Assembly: GCA_019414325.1 (NCBI GenBank)
Contig: DXMG01000014.1
Span: forward strand, 1 to 49,872
Reading direction: 5' to 3'
From: Collinsella sp.
GTDB lineage: Bacteria > Actinomycetota > Coriobacteriia > Coriobacteriales > Coriobacteriaceae
DNA length: 49,872 nt
Every line of letters begins with the position of its first letter. Position 1 is the stretch's first letter. Of this stretch, positions 15,498-24,138 are shown piece after piece. The notes beneath the pieces are model-generated. The model was not told the DNA's origin and searched no databases. It saw nothing but the letters and a program-made list of their open reading frames with translations. Both the position numbers and the translations under genes were made by a program.

Positions 15498-16302
15498 CGA
15501 TGAGCGTCAGTACGCCCCCGTCGTTGTTGCTCGGAATGCGCCACTTGGCGTGCGCGTTCATGTGCTCCTCGGCATTGTCCACGATAAAGCTGTGACCGAC
15601 GCGCTCCAGCATGGGGATGTCGTTGTAGGTGTCGCCCACGGCGGCAGCATCGGCAATATCGATGCCCAGGTGCTCGCACAGGTGCGCGACGCCGGCGCCC
15701 TTGTCGACGCCCAGGTTCATAAAGTCGATCCACTCGCGCCCGGCGTTGGTGACGTAGAGCTTGTCCGAGAACTCGGGGCTATAGGTCTCGCGGAAAGCGG
15801 GCTCGGCGTCGTAGCCGGGGAAGAAGATCGAAATCTTGTTGGACTCGAGATCAATGCCCTCAAAGCTGTCGACGTAGTTGATTGTGTTGTAGTAGACGCT
15901 GATCTCGTCGTGGTATTGATGGTCGCGGGCAAGTACGTAGAACTCGTCGAAGCAGCACAGGACGGGGACAGCGCGAGGATCCTCCGAGGCACGGCTCAAG
16001 ACCTGCTGATACAGTTCCACGTCAATATTGCTCTTATAGATATAGCTACCGCGATAGATCACGCACGCTCCGTTATCGGGACAAAAAGCGAGGCGGTTCT
16101 TAATGCCCTCGAACATTTCCTCGAGCTTGGGGGCGGGACGTCCGCTGGCGGGGCAGAATACGATGCCCGCGTCGGCGAGCTTGTCCAGGCGCTCATCAAG
16201 ACCCTGGGGCAGCACACGCTCGTCGGTCAGCAGCGTCTTGTCCATATCGACGGCGAGAATCTTAATGTTGCCGATGTTGGCGTCCGATTCGTAAGTTTGC
16301 AT
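15475..16302 (-). CDS. HAD-superfamily phosphatase, Cof type
   Basis: 275 residues. Motif I ILAVDMDKTLLT (nucleophile Asp and DxDxT), motif II PASGRP, motif III Lys in GVDKGAGVAHL and motif IV AAAVGDTYNDIPMLERVG (GDxxND) are all present. The C2B cap lies between them, which is the Cof/YbiV-type arrangement. Family members dephosphorylate sugar phosphates, flavin mononucleotide or PLP; the substrate is not predictable here. Start 16302 follows GAAAGGCG. The 3' end is part of a large palindrome. Divergent from argG. Confidence 0.9.
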   Translation of the reverse strand: MQTYESDANIGNIKILAVDMDKTLLTDERVLPQGLDERLDKLADAGIVFCPASGRPAPKLEEMFEGIKNRLAFCPDNGACVIYRGSYIYKSNIDVELYQQVLSRASEDPRAVPVLCCFDEFYVLARDHQYHDEISVYYNTINYVDSFEGIDLESNKISIFFPGYDAEPAFRETYSPEFSDKLYVTNAGREWIDFMNLGVDKGAGVAHLCEHLGIDIADAAAVGDTYNDIPMLERVGHSFIVDNAEEHMNAHAKWRIPSNNDGGVLTLIDTILAAR

Positions 16303-16576
16303 AAAAATGCGCCTTTCGTTTCGAGATTGTTTCAGACATTATAACCATCAACTAGTAGTCGAGCGTATTTTCGCAGGAATGGTGCGTATTTGCACTGCAA
16401 TTCACAAACTAATGAAAAAACTTTTCAGAAATTTGAATTTGTCGCTTGCGCAGCGTGCACTTTATCGTAATATAGCGACCATCGAAAACGGAGACGGAAA
16501 AACAACCGCTTACCGAGTAAAAGGTACCGTTTACGATATTAGAATTGCGCCCGGCGATAGGTGAAAGGAGAGGCAG

Positions 16577-16651
16577 ATGCAGTTCGTAAAGATCATCACT
16601 ACTGCAGACAATGCCATCCGACGCCAGCGCGCAATTTCCCGACGACGATAA
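16577..16651 (+). CDS. Arginine-rich leader peptide upstream of argG
   Basis: 24 codons starting MQFVKIITTADNAIRRQR and ending in Ser then three Arg codons directly before TAA. Six of the last ten residues are Arg. Four of those six codons are CGA, the rare arginine codon in this genome's genes. AAGGAG lies 8 bases before the ATG, one of the best binding sites in the window. Position (280 bases before argG), codon content and downstream hairpins fit a translated attenuator that senses charged tRNA-Arg. The peptide itself probably has no function. This was deduced from sequence and no homologue is claimed. Confidence 0.7.
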   Translation: MQFVKIITTADNAIRRQRAISRRR

Positions 16652-16658
16652 CAATCGT

Positions 16659-16763
16659 CTCTGTCCGCATGGGGCGCAATGCCCCAACAGAGTCATTTTG
16701 AGGTCGTTGGGTTTTAGCACGACATTGCTGCATGTTTCTAGGGCATGTATGTGCTGATTTTTT
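16659..16763 (+). promoter_or_regulatory. Putative argG attenuator: competing hairpins and U run
   Basis: Downstream of the leader stop: GACGAT-AACA-ATCGTC overlaps the final CGA codons. Then CTCTGT (16659-16664) pairs with ACAGAG (16687-16692) around GGGGC/GCCCC. GTCGT (16703-16707) can pair with ACGAC (16719-16723). That excludes AGCAC (16716-16720) with GTGCT (16751-16755), a stem with inner TGCATG/CATGTA followed by TTTTTT at 16758-16763. This reads as antiterminator against terminator. Upstream (16303-16576) and downstream (16764-16856) I see no other gene. Confidence 0.5.
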
Positions 16764-16856
16764 CTATTTAACCTGATATTGCACGGTATATGACCTTGAA
16801 ATGACTTGCAACTGACCGATGTTCTAACTAGCTACCAAGGGCGAAAGGAAACAGCC

Positions 16857-18083
16857 ATGAGCAAGAAAAAAGTCGTTCTCGCATATTCCGGTGGTCTTGA
16901 TACATCCGTATGTGTCAAGTGGCTCCAGGACGAGAAGAATCTCGATGTCGTTTGTGTCTGCGGCAACGTGGGCCAGGAAGAGACCGGACTGGATGCCAAG
17001 AAGCAGAAGGCGCTCGACCTGGGCGTTCTCGATTGCCAGGTGCTCGACCTGCGCGACGAGTTCTCCGATGAGTTCCTGACCAAAGCCATCGCAGCAAACT
17101 CCATGTACGAGAACAAGTACCCGCTGCTCTCCGCCCTGTCTCGCCCGCTGCTTGCCAAGAAACTTGTTGAGGTCGCCCACGAGTTTGGCGCGACCTACGT
17201 CGCCCACGGCTGCACCGGCAAGGGCAACGACCAGGTCCGTTTTGAGGCCGCTGTCAAGGCCCTCGACCCCGAGCTCAAGGTTATCGCCCCGGTTCGCGAG
17301 TGGGACCTGAAGTGCCGTCCCGACGAGGTCGCCTATGCCCACGCCCACAACGTGCCGGTTCCCGAGGGTGCCAACGACAACCCCTACTCCATCGACGACA
17401 ACCTGTGGGGTCGTGCCATTGAGTGCGGTCACCTGGAGGATCCCTGGAACGAGCCGCTCGACGACGCTTGGGTTATGACCAAGAATCCCGAGGACACGCC
17501 GGACACCCCGACCTACACCGAGATTGAGTTTGAGGCCGGCAAGCCCGTCGCCGTCGACGGCAAGAAGATGAAGCTCTCCGAGATCATCATCGCACTCAAC
17601 AAGATCTCGGGCGACAACGGCTTTGGCCGTCTCGACCTGGTCGAGGACCGTCTGGTGGGCCTTAAGAGCCGCGAGTGCTATGAGGTTCCCGGCGCCCTGA
17701 CGCTCATCACCGCCCACAAGGCACTCGAGGATATCTGCGTCGAGGGCGACCTGCTCAAGACCAAGATTAAGCTCGAGCAGGATTGGGCCACTGCCGTGTA
17801 CAACGGCCAGTGGTACAGCCCGCTCAAGAACGCGCTCGACGCCTTTATGGCCGACACCCAGAAGTTCGTGACCGGCACTGTCCGTCTGAAGTTCTTTAAG
17901 GGCAACTGCCATGTCGTCGGCCGCAAGAGCCCCTTCAGCCTCTACGACTACGGTCTGGCTACCTACGACCGCGACACCACGTTTGACGAGAAGGCCAGCG
18001 CCGGCTTTATCGAGATCGATACGCTGTCGCTCAAGACGTGGGCAAAGGTCCAGGGCCCCAGCTCTGCTGCCGCCCAGGCCTAG
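16857..18083 (+). CDS. argG: Argininosuccinate synthase
   Basis: 408 residues. It joins citrulline and aspartate with ATP to form argininosuccinate, the penultimate step of arginine synthesis. The N-terminal PP-loop VVLAYSGGLDTSVCVKWL, CGNVGQEE, YVAHGCTGKGNDQVRFE (cited as HGCTGKGNDQVRFE), EWDLKCRPDEVAYA and NDNPYSIDDNLWGRAIECG are classic. Start 16857 has GAAAGGA 7 bases upstream. Controlled by the upstream leader/attenuator as proposed. argH follows after a 520-base gap containing a hairpin and a small gene, so the two arginine genes may be transcribed separately. Confidence 0.97.
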   Translation: MSKKKVVLAYSGGLDTSVCVKWLQDEKNLDVVCVCGNVGQEETGLDAKKQKALDLGVLDCQVLDLRDEFSDEFLTKAIAANSMYENKYPLLSALSRPLLAKKLVEVAHEFGATYVAHGCTGKGNDQVRFEAAVKALDPELKVIAPVREWDLKCRPDEVAYAHAHNVPVPEGANDNPYSIDDNLWGRAIECGHLEDPWNEPLDDAWVMTKNPEDTPDTPTYTEIEFEAGKPVAVDGKKMKLSEIIIALNKISGDNGFGRLDLVEDRLVGLKSRECYEVPGALTLITAHKALEDICVEGDLLKTKIKLEQDWATAVYNGQWYSPLKNALDAFMADTQKFVTGTVRLKFFKGNCHVVGRKSPFSLYDYGLATYDRDTTFDEKASAGFIEIDTLSLKTWAKVQGPSSAAAQA

Positions 18084-18236
18084 CGCCTCCTTCCCTTGGT
18101 ATCCGCGCGGCCCATCCGCGTGATACATAACGGGCGCACGGGGTCCCTACCTTTCGTTATGCTTGCTGACACTTCTTAACATCGGTGGCCCCTACGTTCC
18201 GCCCGCATATATGATGCCGCGTCTGCGGCTGAGTCC

Positions 18237-18266
18237 GAGCCCCGCCGGGGTTGTCCGGCGGGGCTC
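18237..18266 (+). terminator. Strong hairpin after argG
   Basis: Perfect 12-bp stem GAGCCCCGCCGG / CCGGCGGGGCTC, loop GGTTGT, followed by CTTCTAT (weak T tail). Confidence 0.7.
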
Positions 18267-18316
18267 CTTCTATCAATTTGGCGGCTCTGCGCCTATATAT
18301 ATGAGGAGTATCCATT

Positions 18317-18487
18317 ATGTTCAATGCTATCGCGCATGCTCTACTTGCCCTCGCGCCCGAGTTCGATGCTGCAAAGGTCGAGGACGTTCCTATGAGCCTG
18401 AAGGCCTGGATCGATGGTTCGCAGGGCAACATCCGGAGGGAGACGTTGGGCGCCAAGTGCATGGCGCGTCACTTCTTTGCAAATTAG
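18317..18487 (+). CDS. 56-residue small protein between argG and argH
   Basis: Begins MFNAIAHALLALAPEFDAAK and ends MARHFFAN. Residues 4-14 are a hydrophobic stretch, the centre is acidic then basic (VEDVPMSLKAWIDG, NIRRETLGAKC), and there is one Cys. GAGGAG lies 8 bases before the ATG, and GC-rich third positions match neighbouring genes, so it looks truly coded. There is no arginine run, so it is not an obvious leader peptide. It lies 118 bases before argH and after the argG terminator. I do not recognise it. Confidence 0.6.
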   Translation: MFNAIAHALLALAPEFDAAKVEDVPMSLKAWIDGSQGNIRRETLGAKCMARHFFAN

Positions 18488-18605
18488 CTACATGGCTCCG
18501 CACACGGTGGGGAATGTGTAAAACTAGCGGTTGAAAAATCGCGTTAGCGATATGGCGTATTGCTTTGGGCGCTTGTATTGGTATTTGGAGAAAGGGGACG
18601 GTTCC

Positions 18606-20036
18606 ATGGCTCTTTGGGGTGGTCGTTTTGAGGCAGGCGTGGCCGAGGTCACGCAGGAGTTTGGCGCGTCGCTGCCGGTCGACAAACATCTCTATAAACA
18701 GGATATCGCCGGCTCTAAGGCGCATGCCAAAATGCTGGCGGCCAAGGGCATCATCAGTGCCGAGGACGAGCAGGCGATTGCCAATGGCCTGACCGGAATC
18801 GAACAGGATATCGATGCCGGCAACTTCACCTTCGATATCAACGATGAGGACATCCATATGTCCATCGAGAGCGAGCTGACGCGTCGCATCGGCGAGGCTG
18901 GCAAGCGCTTGCATACCGGACGTTCGCGCAACGACCAGGTGGCGACCGACACGCGCCTGGGCGTCAAGGCGCTGGCCAAGGAGCTCATGGAGGCCAATCT
19001 AGAGCTGCGCCATTTGCTGGTGGATGCGGCTAAGAAGTACGACAAGGTGATTTTGCCGGGCTACACGCATATGCAGCACGCTCAGCCCGTGCTTCTGTCG
19101 CATCATCTGCTGGCGTATTCCTGGATGTTCGCGCGCGACTTTACACGCCTGAAGGCCGCCTTTGATGCCGCCGACAGCTGCCCGCTGGGTGCTGCCGCGC
19201 TTGCCGGTACGAGCTATCCGCTCGATCGTCAGATGACGGCTGCCGAACTTGGCTTTGCGGGCGTGATTCCCAACTCGCTCGATGCGGTTTCCGACCGTGA
19301 TTTCCTGCTCGATCTGCATTACGCCGGATCCGTCATGGCGATGCACCTGTCGCGTCTTTCCGAGGAGATCGTGCTGTGGTCGAGCTCCGAATTTGGCTTT
19401 ATCACGCTTTCAGACTCCTACTCCACCGGCTCGTCTATCATGCCGCAGAAGAAGAATCCCGACTTTGCCGAGCTTATCCGCGGTAAGAGCGGTCGCGTGT
19501 ACGGCAACCTGGTGCAGCTGCTGGTAACCATGAAGGGCCTGCCGCTCGCTTATAACAAGGACTTGCAGGAGGACAAGGAGGGCGCGCTCGATACCGCTCA
19601 CACGCTCATGCAGTGCCTGTCCGTTATGGCCGGAATGATTTCGACCTGGACCGTCAACGAGGATGCCATGGCGCGCGAGTGCGGCGTGGGGCATCTTGCC
19701 GCCACCGATGTTGCCGATTACCTGGCTAAGCGTGGTCTGCCGTTCCGTGAGGCACATGCCGTGGTGGGCCATCTGGTCCTGATGTGTGAGAAGCACGGCT
19801 GCAATCTTGAGGACCTGCCGTTTGAGGTGTTCCAGGAGGCAAGCCCGCTCTTTGAGCGCGACATTACCGAGGCGCTCGACATCCCGTCGATTGTCGCCGC
19901 ACGCACGACCGAGGGCGGTACCGCCCCTGCCGCCGTTGCCGTGCAGCTGCAGCGTGCCGAGGCGCAGCTCGTGGCCGACGAAGGCGTGTTTGGATCGCTA
20001 ACCAAGGTTGTCGAGATGGGTCACGGGGCAAAGTAA
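18606..20036 (+). CDS. argH: Argininosuccinate lyase
   Basis: 476 residues of the fumarase/aspartase superfamily. It cleaves argininosuccinate to arginine and fumarate. Visible: N-terminal MALWGGRFE, SRNDQVATDTRL, GYTHMQHAQPVLLSHHLLAY (cited as TRL/HMQHAQPVLLSHH) and the superfamily signature GSSIMPQKKNPD with the catalytic Ser loop before it. Start 18606 with AAAGGGGA upstream; an upstream TTG at 18531 is in frame but lacks support. Full length for the family. It works with argG on the plus strand. Confidence 0.96.
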   Translation: MALWGGRFEAGVAEVTQEFGASLPVDKHLYKQDIAGSKAHAKMLAAKGIISAEDEQAIANGLTGIEQDIDAGNFTFDINDEDIHMSIESELTRRIGEAGKRLHTGRSRNDQVATDTRLGVKALAKELMEANLELRHLLVDAAKKYDKVILPGYTHMQHAQPVLLSHHLLAYSWMFARDFTRLKAAFDAADSCPLGAAALAGTSYPLDRQMTAAELGFAGVIPNSLDAVSDRDFLLDLHYAGSVMAMHLSRLSEEIVLWSSSEFGFITLSDSYSTGSSIMPQKKNPDFAELIRGKSGRVYGNLVQLLVTMKGLPLAYNKDLQEDKEGALDTAHTLMQCLSVMAGMISTWTVNEDAMARECGVGHLAATDVADYLAKRGLPFREAHAVVGHLVLMCEKHGCNLEDLPFEVFQEASPLFERDITEALDIPSIVAARTTEGGTAPAAVAVQLQRAEAQLVADEGVFGSLTKVVEMGHGAK

Positions 20037-20420
20037 AGGTTTGGCTGAAGACGTATTGTCCATTTATTGATAAATCGTTTTTGCTTTACGGGCGTCTGCT
20101 GATGCGGGCGCCCCTATTTTGCTGCTATGGGGGAGGGGCTTGTCGAGAACTTCTGTAGGACCTTTGGGCAGGTTGTGAAGGGGGTACGTTCGCGGGTGGC
20201 AACCGACCGCCCGCTCTGTTCGATGTGGTTGATGAGCGGTCGGATGGTACTCTAATCGGGCTTCGAAACAGAAGTGACACATATGGAGCGCTTTAATAAA
20301 TTGCAGCGTTTCAATAAACAGCTTTTTGTTTAACTGCAGCTAAAACTCTGTTACGATGCAGTCCAGGCGGGTGCCGGAATGGGACTTGGGCACGCGCGAA
20401 CCTACTTGAAAGGCTACCTT
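20037..20420. other. Gene-free stretch between argH and ndk
   Basis: Holds the argH terminator (20090-20120) and the ndk leader. TTTAAC and TACGAT, 17 bases apart and about 70 bases before ndk, could be its promoter. I see no conserved RNA and no open frame with a binding site in the rest. Confidence 0.5.
20090..20120 (+). terminator. Terminator after argH
   Basis: GGGCGTCTGC / GCGGGCGCCC (10 bp, two G.U), loop TGAT, then CTATTTTG. Confidence 0.7.
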
Positions 20421-20825
20421 ATGGCTATCGAGAAGACTTTCATCATGATTAAGCCCGACGCCGTGCGCGATCGCAAGATCGGCGAGATCGTTGCTCGTAT
20501 TGAGCGTAGCGGCCTTGTCATCGAGCGCATGGAGATGACCACGCTCGAGCGCGCTACCGTCGAGGAGCACTACGCCCATCTGGCCGACAAGCCCTTCTTT
20601 GGCGGTCTCTGCGACTTTATGACGAGCGGTCCGGTCGTCAAGATGGTCGTTTCCGGTCTCTCCGCTGTCTCCAAGATGCGCACCCTTATGGGCACTACCA
20701 ACCCGCTTGATGCTGCTCCTGGCACCATCCGCGGCGACTTCGCCGTCGATGTCAACGCCAACGTGATTCACGGCTCCGACTGCCTGGAGAACGCCGAGAT
20801 CGAGATCAAGCGCTTCTTTGGCTAA
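20421..20825 (+). CDS. ndk: Nucleoside diphosphate kinase
   Basis: 134 residues, normal for bacterial NDK. It transfers gamma phosphate from ATP to other NDPs through a phospho-histidine. Visible: EKTFIMIKPDAVRD at the N-terminus, MGTTNPLDAAPGTIRGDFAV (cited as NPLDAAPGTIRGDF) and the active-site histidine in NVIHGSD. The segment HYAHLADKPFFGGLCDFMTSG matches the usual Kpn-loop region. Start 20421 follows GAAAGG; an in-frame ATG at 20379 has no binding site. Monocistronic with a strong terminator. Confidence 0.97.
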   Translation: MAIEKTFIMIKPDAVRDRKIGEIVARIERSGLVIERMEMTTLERATVEEHYAHLADKPFFGGLCDFMTSGPVVKMVVSGLSAVSKMRTLMGTTNPLDAAPGTIRGDFAVDVNANVIHGSDCLENAEIEIKRFFG

Positions 20826-20863
20826 ACCAGCTTTGACTCCTTAAAGCTGTTAGCGTGTGGCTT

Positions 20864-20897
20864 GGGCGCCGCGGAACTCCATCCGCGGCGCCCTTTT
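20864..20897 (+). terminator. Terminator of ndk
   Basis: Perfect 12-bp stem GGGCGCCGCGGA / TCCGCGGCGCCC, loop ACTCCA, then TTTTATA. Confidence 0.9.
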
Positions 20898-20904
20898 ATA
20901 TTCC

Positions 20905-20936
20905 AGTAGATTTTTGGGACATGCCTAGAAATCCAC
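20905..20936 (+). repeat. Short hairpin repeat with core GGGACATGCC, copy 2
   Basis: GTAGATTTTTGGGACATGCC then TAGAAATCCACT: GTAGATTT pairs with AAATCCAC. Nearly the same as the element at 566-595. Confidence 0.55.
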
Positions 20937-20941
20937 TAAAG

Positions 20942-20981
20942 AGCCCCCGCCTGGAATGTGCGTGCATTCCAGGCGGGGGCT
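20942..20981 (-). terminator. Terminator of rpiB
   Basis: Perfect 17-bp stem (20942-20958 with 20965-20981, AGCCCCCGCCTGGAATG), loop of 6; on the minus strand followed by CTTTA. Confidence 0.75.
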
Positions 20982-21008
20982 GTCGCTAGCGTATGGCGTT
21001 GTAAGTCT

Positions 21009-21476
21009 TTAGGCCTCGTCGACGACCTTGAGACCGCGGGTCTGGTCGATCTCGTTGAGGAGGTTGACGCGACGCTCGTGGCGGCCGCCCTCGAACTCGG
21101 CGTCGAGCCACTCGTCGACGATCATCTTAGCGAGCTCGGAGCCAACGACGCGGGCGCCAAAGGCGAGCACGTTGGTGTTGTTGTGCATGCGGGAGAGCTT
21201 GGCGCTGAAGGGCTCGGAGCACACGACGGCGCGTACGCCCTCGACCTTGTTGGCAGCCAGGCTGATCCCGACGCCGGTACCGCAGATCAGGATGCCCAGG
21301 TCGACGTCGCCGTTGGCAACGGCCTTACCCACCTTGTAGCCGGCGATGGGGTAGTCAAAGCTCTCGGAGGTGTCGGTGCCAAAGTTCACGACCTCGCAGC
21401 CGCGCTCCTTCAGGTGCTCGGAAATGATGTTCTTGAGCTCGACGGCGGCGTGGTCGTTACCGATACCGATCTTCAT
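21009..21476 (-). CDS. rpiB: Ribose-5-phosphate isomerase B
   Basis: 155 residues, RpiB/LacAB family. It interconverts ribose-5-P and ribulose-5-P, or is an allose/galactose-6-P isomerase in close relatives. Visible: MKIGIGNDHAAVELKN (Asp-His substrate loop), LGILICGTGVGISLAANKV with the base Cys, and MHNNTNVLAFGARVVG. Start 21476 has AGAGGAA upstream; the longer open frame to 21692 is not supported and would start in the next gene's promoter region. Monocistronic. The pentose-phosphate role is the simplest reading because no sugar operon is adjacent. Confidence 0.92.
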   Translation of the reverse strand: MKIGIGNDHAAVELKNIISEHLKERGCEVVNFGTDTSESFDYPIAGYKVGKAVANGDVDLGILICGTGVGISLAANKVEGVRAVVCSEPFSAKLSRMHNNTNVLAFGARVVGSELAKMIVDEWLDAEFEGGRHERRVNLLNEIDQTRGLKVVDEA

Positions 21477-21748
21477 AGATGGTTCCTCTCTGGTCTGTGC
21501 GGCGCAAATGCTAAAGGTGTTTACCGCGTTCGACTGCATGATAGCGCGACTTTTGTGTAAACGCTCGGGCGTTTTTTGATCAAACGCTTTAGCAGGCAAC
21601 AAGACCCGCTTTTCATGAATGAATGCCGCCAGTTTGCGCTTGAGCGCCGTCCGCCGGAACCATGGTTGCGGTTTTTGATGCATTGTTATCAAATAGAAGA
21701 GCTAATTATTTTTGAGAGACCAGCCCGTTATGCAAGCAGGAGATACCT

Positions 21749-23068
21749 ATGCCTACCGATTCCCTTCGTGATGCCGCGTTTTGCGATGTTTTGAACCGCG
21801 AGCTTGTCTGTGCGCTCGGCTGCACCGAGCCTATTGCCGTTGCCTATGCAGCGGCGTTGGCGAGCCAGACGCTCGGTTGCGAACCCGATCATATGGACGT
21901 TGCCTGCTCGGGCAACATCATCAAGAACGTTAAGAGCGTGACCGTGCCCAACTCGGGCGGTATGCACGGTATTGAAGCTGCAGCCGTGCTGGGTGCCGTG
22001 GGCGGTGACGCCAAGAGCGCGCTCGAGGTGCTCGAGAGCGTTAACGATAAAGACCGTGCTCGCGTGACCGAGCTCCTCGCTGACGCCGGCTACTGCGATG
22101 TGTCGCTTGTCGAGGGTGTGCCCAACCTCTACATCAAGGTGACCGCCACGGCCGGGGGCCATACCGCGGTCGTCGAGATTACCGACCACCACACCAATGT
22201 CACGTGCCATACGCTCGACGGTATTCCGGTGTGCGGCAAGTCGGCGGGGGAGTGCGCCGCCTGCGCCGAGCGCGTGGTGGCCGAGCGTGCGGCAGATAAC
22301 GCCGATACGCCCATGTCGATCGAGTCCATCATCGACTTTATCGAGGGCGGCGACATTGAGGGCGCCCGCGCTGCCGTTGAGCGTCAGATTGAGCTGAACG
22401 GCGCGATCAGCGCCGAGGGTCTGGCGCACGCTTGGGGTGCCGAGGTTGGCCGTACGCTGCTGGGTGCTCGTGCCGATGACGTTGCCTGCCGGGCCCGTGC
22501 CCGTGCGGCCGCCGGGTCCGACGCCCGCATGAACGGCTGTGCGCTGCCGGTCGCCATTGTGTGCGGCTCTGGCAATCAGGGCATTACCTGTGCACTGCCC
22601 GTCATGGAGTATGCCGAGTACCTGCGCTGCGACCACGAGCGCCTGGTGCGTGCCGTGATGCTGTCCGATCTCATTGCCGTGCATATCAAGAGCTACATTG
22701 GTGCGCTCTCGGCGTTTTGCGGTGCTATTTGCGCCGCGTGCGGCGCCGGCGCTGCGATTACCTGGCTGTGCGGTGGTACGCGCGAGCAAATCGGTGCGAC
22801 GGTCTCCAATACGCTCGGCAATGTGGGCGGCATCGTGTGCGATGGCGCCAAGGCGAGCTGCGCCGCCAAGATTTCCGCTGCCGTTGATGCGGCGATTCTG
22901 GGTCACGATATGGCCATGCAGGGTCGCGGTTTCCGCGCCGGTGAGGGCCTGATTCAGGATACCGTCGAGGAGACCATCGCCAGCATGGGCTATGTGGGGC
23001 GCGTGGGCATGAAGGACACCGACGTCGAGATCCTCAACATCATGATCGGCAAAACCCAAGTGTGCTAG
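21749..23068 (+). CDS. L-cysteine desulfidase / serine dehydratase-alpha family protein (UPF0597)
   Basis: 439 residues of the CyuA/YhaM family, oxygen-sensitive Fe-S enzymes that release H2S, ammonia and pyruvate from cysteine. The hallmark LGCTEPIAVAYAAAL is at residues 23-37. Later cysteines CGSGNQGITC and GGIVCDGAKASCAAK are the probable cluster ligands, and the substrate loop NSGGMHGIEAAAVLGA is present. AGGAGA lies 6 bases before the ATG. The stop overlaps by four bases the stop of the convergent HAD gene. Serine deaminase activity remains possible since the families are related. Confidence 0.88.
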   Translation: MPTDSLRDAAFCDVLNRELVCALGCTEPIAVAYAAALASQTLGCEPDHMDVACSGNIIKNVKSVTVPNSGGMHGIEAAAVLGAVGGDAKSALEVLESVNDKDRARVTELLADAGYCDVSLVEGVPNLYIKVTATAGGHTAVVEITDHHTNVTCHTLDGIPVCGKSAGECAACAERVVAERAADNADTPMSIESIIDFIEGGDIEGARAAVERQIELNGAISAEGLAHAWGAEVGRTLLGARADDVACRARARAAAGSDARMNGCALPVAIVCGSGNQGITCALPVMEYAEYLRCDHERLVRAVMLSDLIAVHIKSYIGALSAFCGAICAACGAGAAITWLCGGTREQIGATVSNTLGNVGGIVCDGAKASCAAKISAAVDAAILGHDMAMQGRGFRAGEGLIQDTVEETIASMGYVGRVGMKDTDVEILNIMIGKTQVC

Positions 23069-23823
23069 GACAGTTCGTCGGCTACTTGGTGTTCGTAGAA
23101 GGCTTCTACTACGGCGTTAAAGTCGCGGGCGAAGCCTTCCATGGTTCCGCGCCAGGTGACTCGGTTGGGCTTGCCCTGGCCTACATAGGCAGTCTGAATG
23201 CCGCAGGCGGGGCTAGGGAAGTCGCGTTTGGGATCGTTGCCCACCATAAGGACCTCGTGCGGTTCGAGCCCCATCACCTGAAGTTGCTCTAGATAGTAGG
23301 TGGCATCGGGCTTGCAGCGGGTGGCGTTTCCCATGTGCGTCACGAGCTCAAAGGGGGCGTCGGCCAGGTCGCCCCAACCCATGCGGCATTCGATGGCCCC
23401 CTGCGGAAAGCTGGGGTTGGTAAAGAGCGCGCAGCGCAGCCCCGCGTCCTGCACGGCCTGAAGTGCGGCGTGTGCGCCCGGCATAGCATGGGCGTTGATG
23501 AGTTCGTCATTCTTGTACGGAAGAACTTCGCGGTCGTAGTAGGTAAACGCCTCGTAGATAAGTGGGTCCGAGAGGCAAATGCCGCATCGGCGCTCGACCT
23601 CTTCTTGGTAAAACTCAAGATTGGTGCGATTGTCCGTGCTGCTGCGGCGATTGGCGTTGAGGTCGACCAGGATGGTGCCGAGGCGTGCCATCGTGCCACC
23701 GCGGCTGCGGCGCCCGATATCCGCGAGCATCGAAGAGACATCCTTAAAATATCGAAGGATGAACGCGTTGAGGTTGATGCTAAGAAGCGTTTCGTCCATA
23801 TCGAAAACGACTGCTTTGAGCAC
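23065..23823 (-). CDS. HAD-family hydrolase
   Basis: 252 residues. Motif I KAVVFDMDETLLSINLN (nucleophile Asp, DxDET), motif II CALFTNPSFP, motif III Lys in TRCKPDATYY and motif IV VLMVGNDPKRDFPSPACG (GNDxxxD) are all in order with an alpha-helical C1 cap, as in phosphoglycolate phosphatase-like enzymes. The start is GTG at 23823, since GAGAAAGG is 8 bases upstream and the HAD motif begins directly after. The frame stays open to 23994 but without a site. Convergent with, and overlapping by 4 bases, the UPF0597 gene. Substrate unknown. Confidence 0.88.
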   Translation of the reverse strand: MLKAVVFDMDETLLSINLNAFILRYFKDVSSMLADIGRRSRGGTMARLGTILVDLNANRRSSTDNRTNLEFYQEEVERRCGICLSDPLIYEAFTYYDREVLPYKNDELINAHAMPGAHAALQAVQDAGLRCALFTNPSFPQGAIECRMGWGDLADAPFELVTHMGNATRCKPDATYYLEQLQVMGLEPHEVLMVGNDPKRDFPSPACGIQTAYVGQGKPNRVTWRGTMEGFARDFNAVVEAFYEHQVADELS

Positions 23824-24138
23824 GCGGGCACCTTTCTCGAAAAATCGATCTAGAATCGTTGGCTCCGGATACTTTACCCCAAAGCCGAATGCCTGGCTGG
23901 TTATCGTCAAGTTGCGGAGGCGTGTGTTCATAAGATTACGAAAAAGTCTCCACACGAGTAAAAAATCGCAGTTCACGCTTGAAATCGAACTCATTTCCCC
24001 GTAACCTATACGAACGTGATTGCATAAGCGTCACATTAGTATCTGTCGGCTCCCGAGTGTTCCTAAACGTTGTGTGCTTGTCGCACCCTTCTGTAGGTCC
24101 TAGCAATCGGGGCCCCGTAGTTCGAAAGGGGTCCACCT
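23824..24138 (+). other. Leader/promoter region of rpsA
   Basis: A 315-base gap between divergent genes. TTGAAA (23971) with TAACCT 17 bases on, and several T/A-rich patches, could be promoters. GAAAGGGG precedes the TTG start of rpsA. There is a small CGGGGCCCCG palindrome near 24109. I see no known riboregulator. Confidence 0.4.

Noticed and set aside
16307..16564. 85-codon frame upstream of the argG leader
   Set aside because: No binding site, atypical codon use and no similarity; it overlaps the probable promoter region.
16727..16765. Third copy of the GGGACATGCC hairpin repeat
   Set aside because: Only the TAGGGCATGT core is shared; flanks differ and the segment is better explained as part of the argG attenuator.
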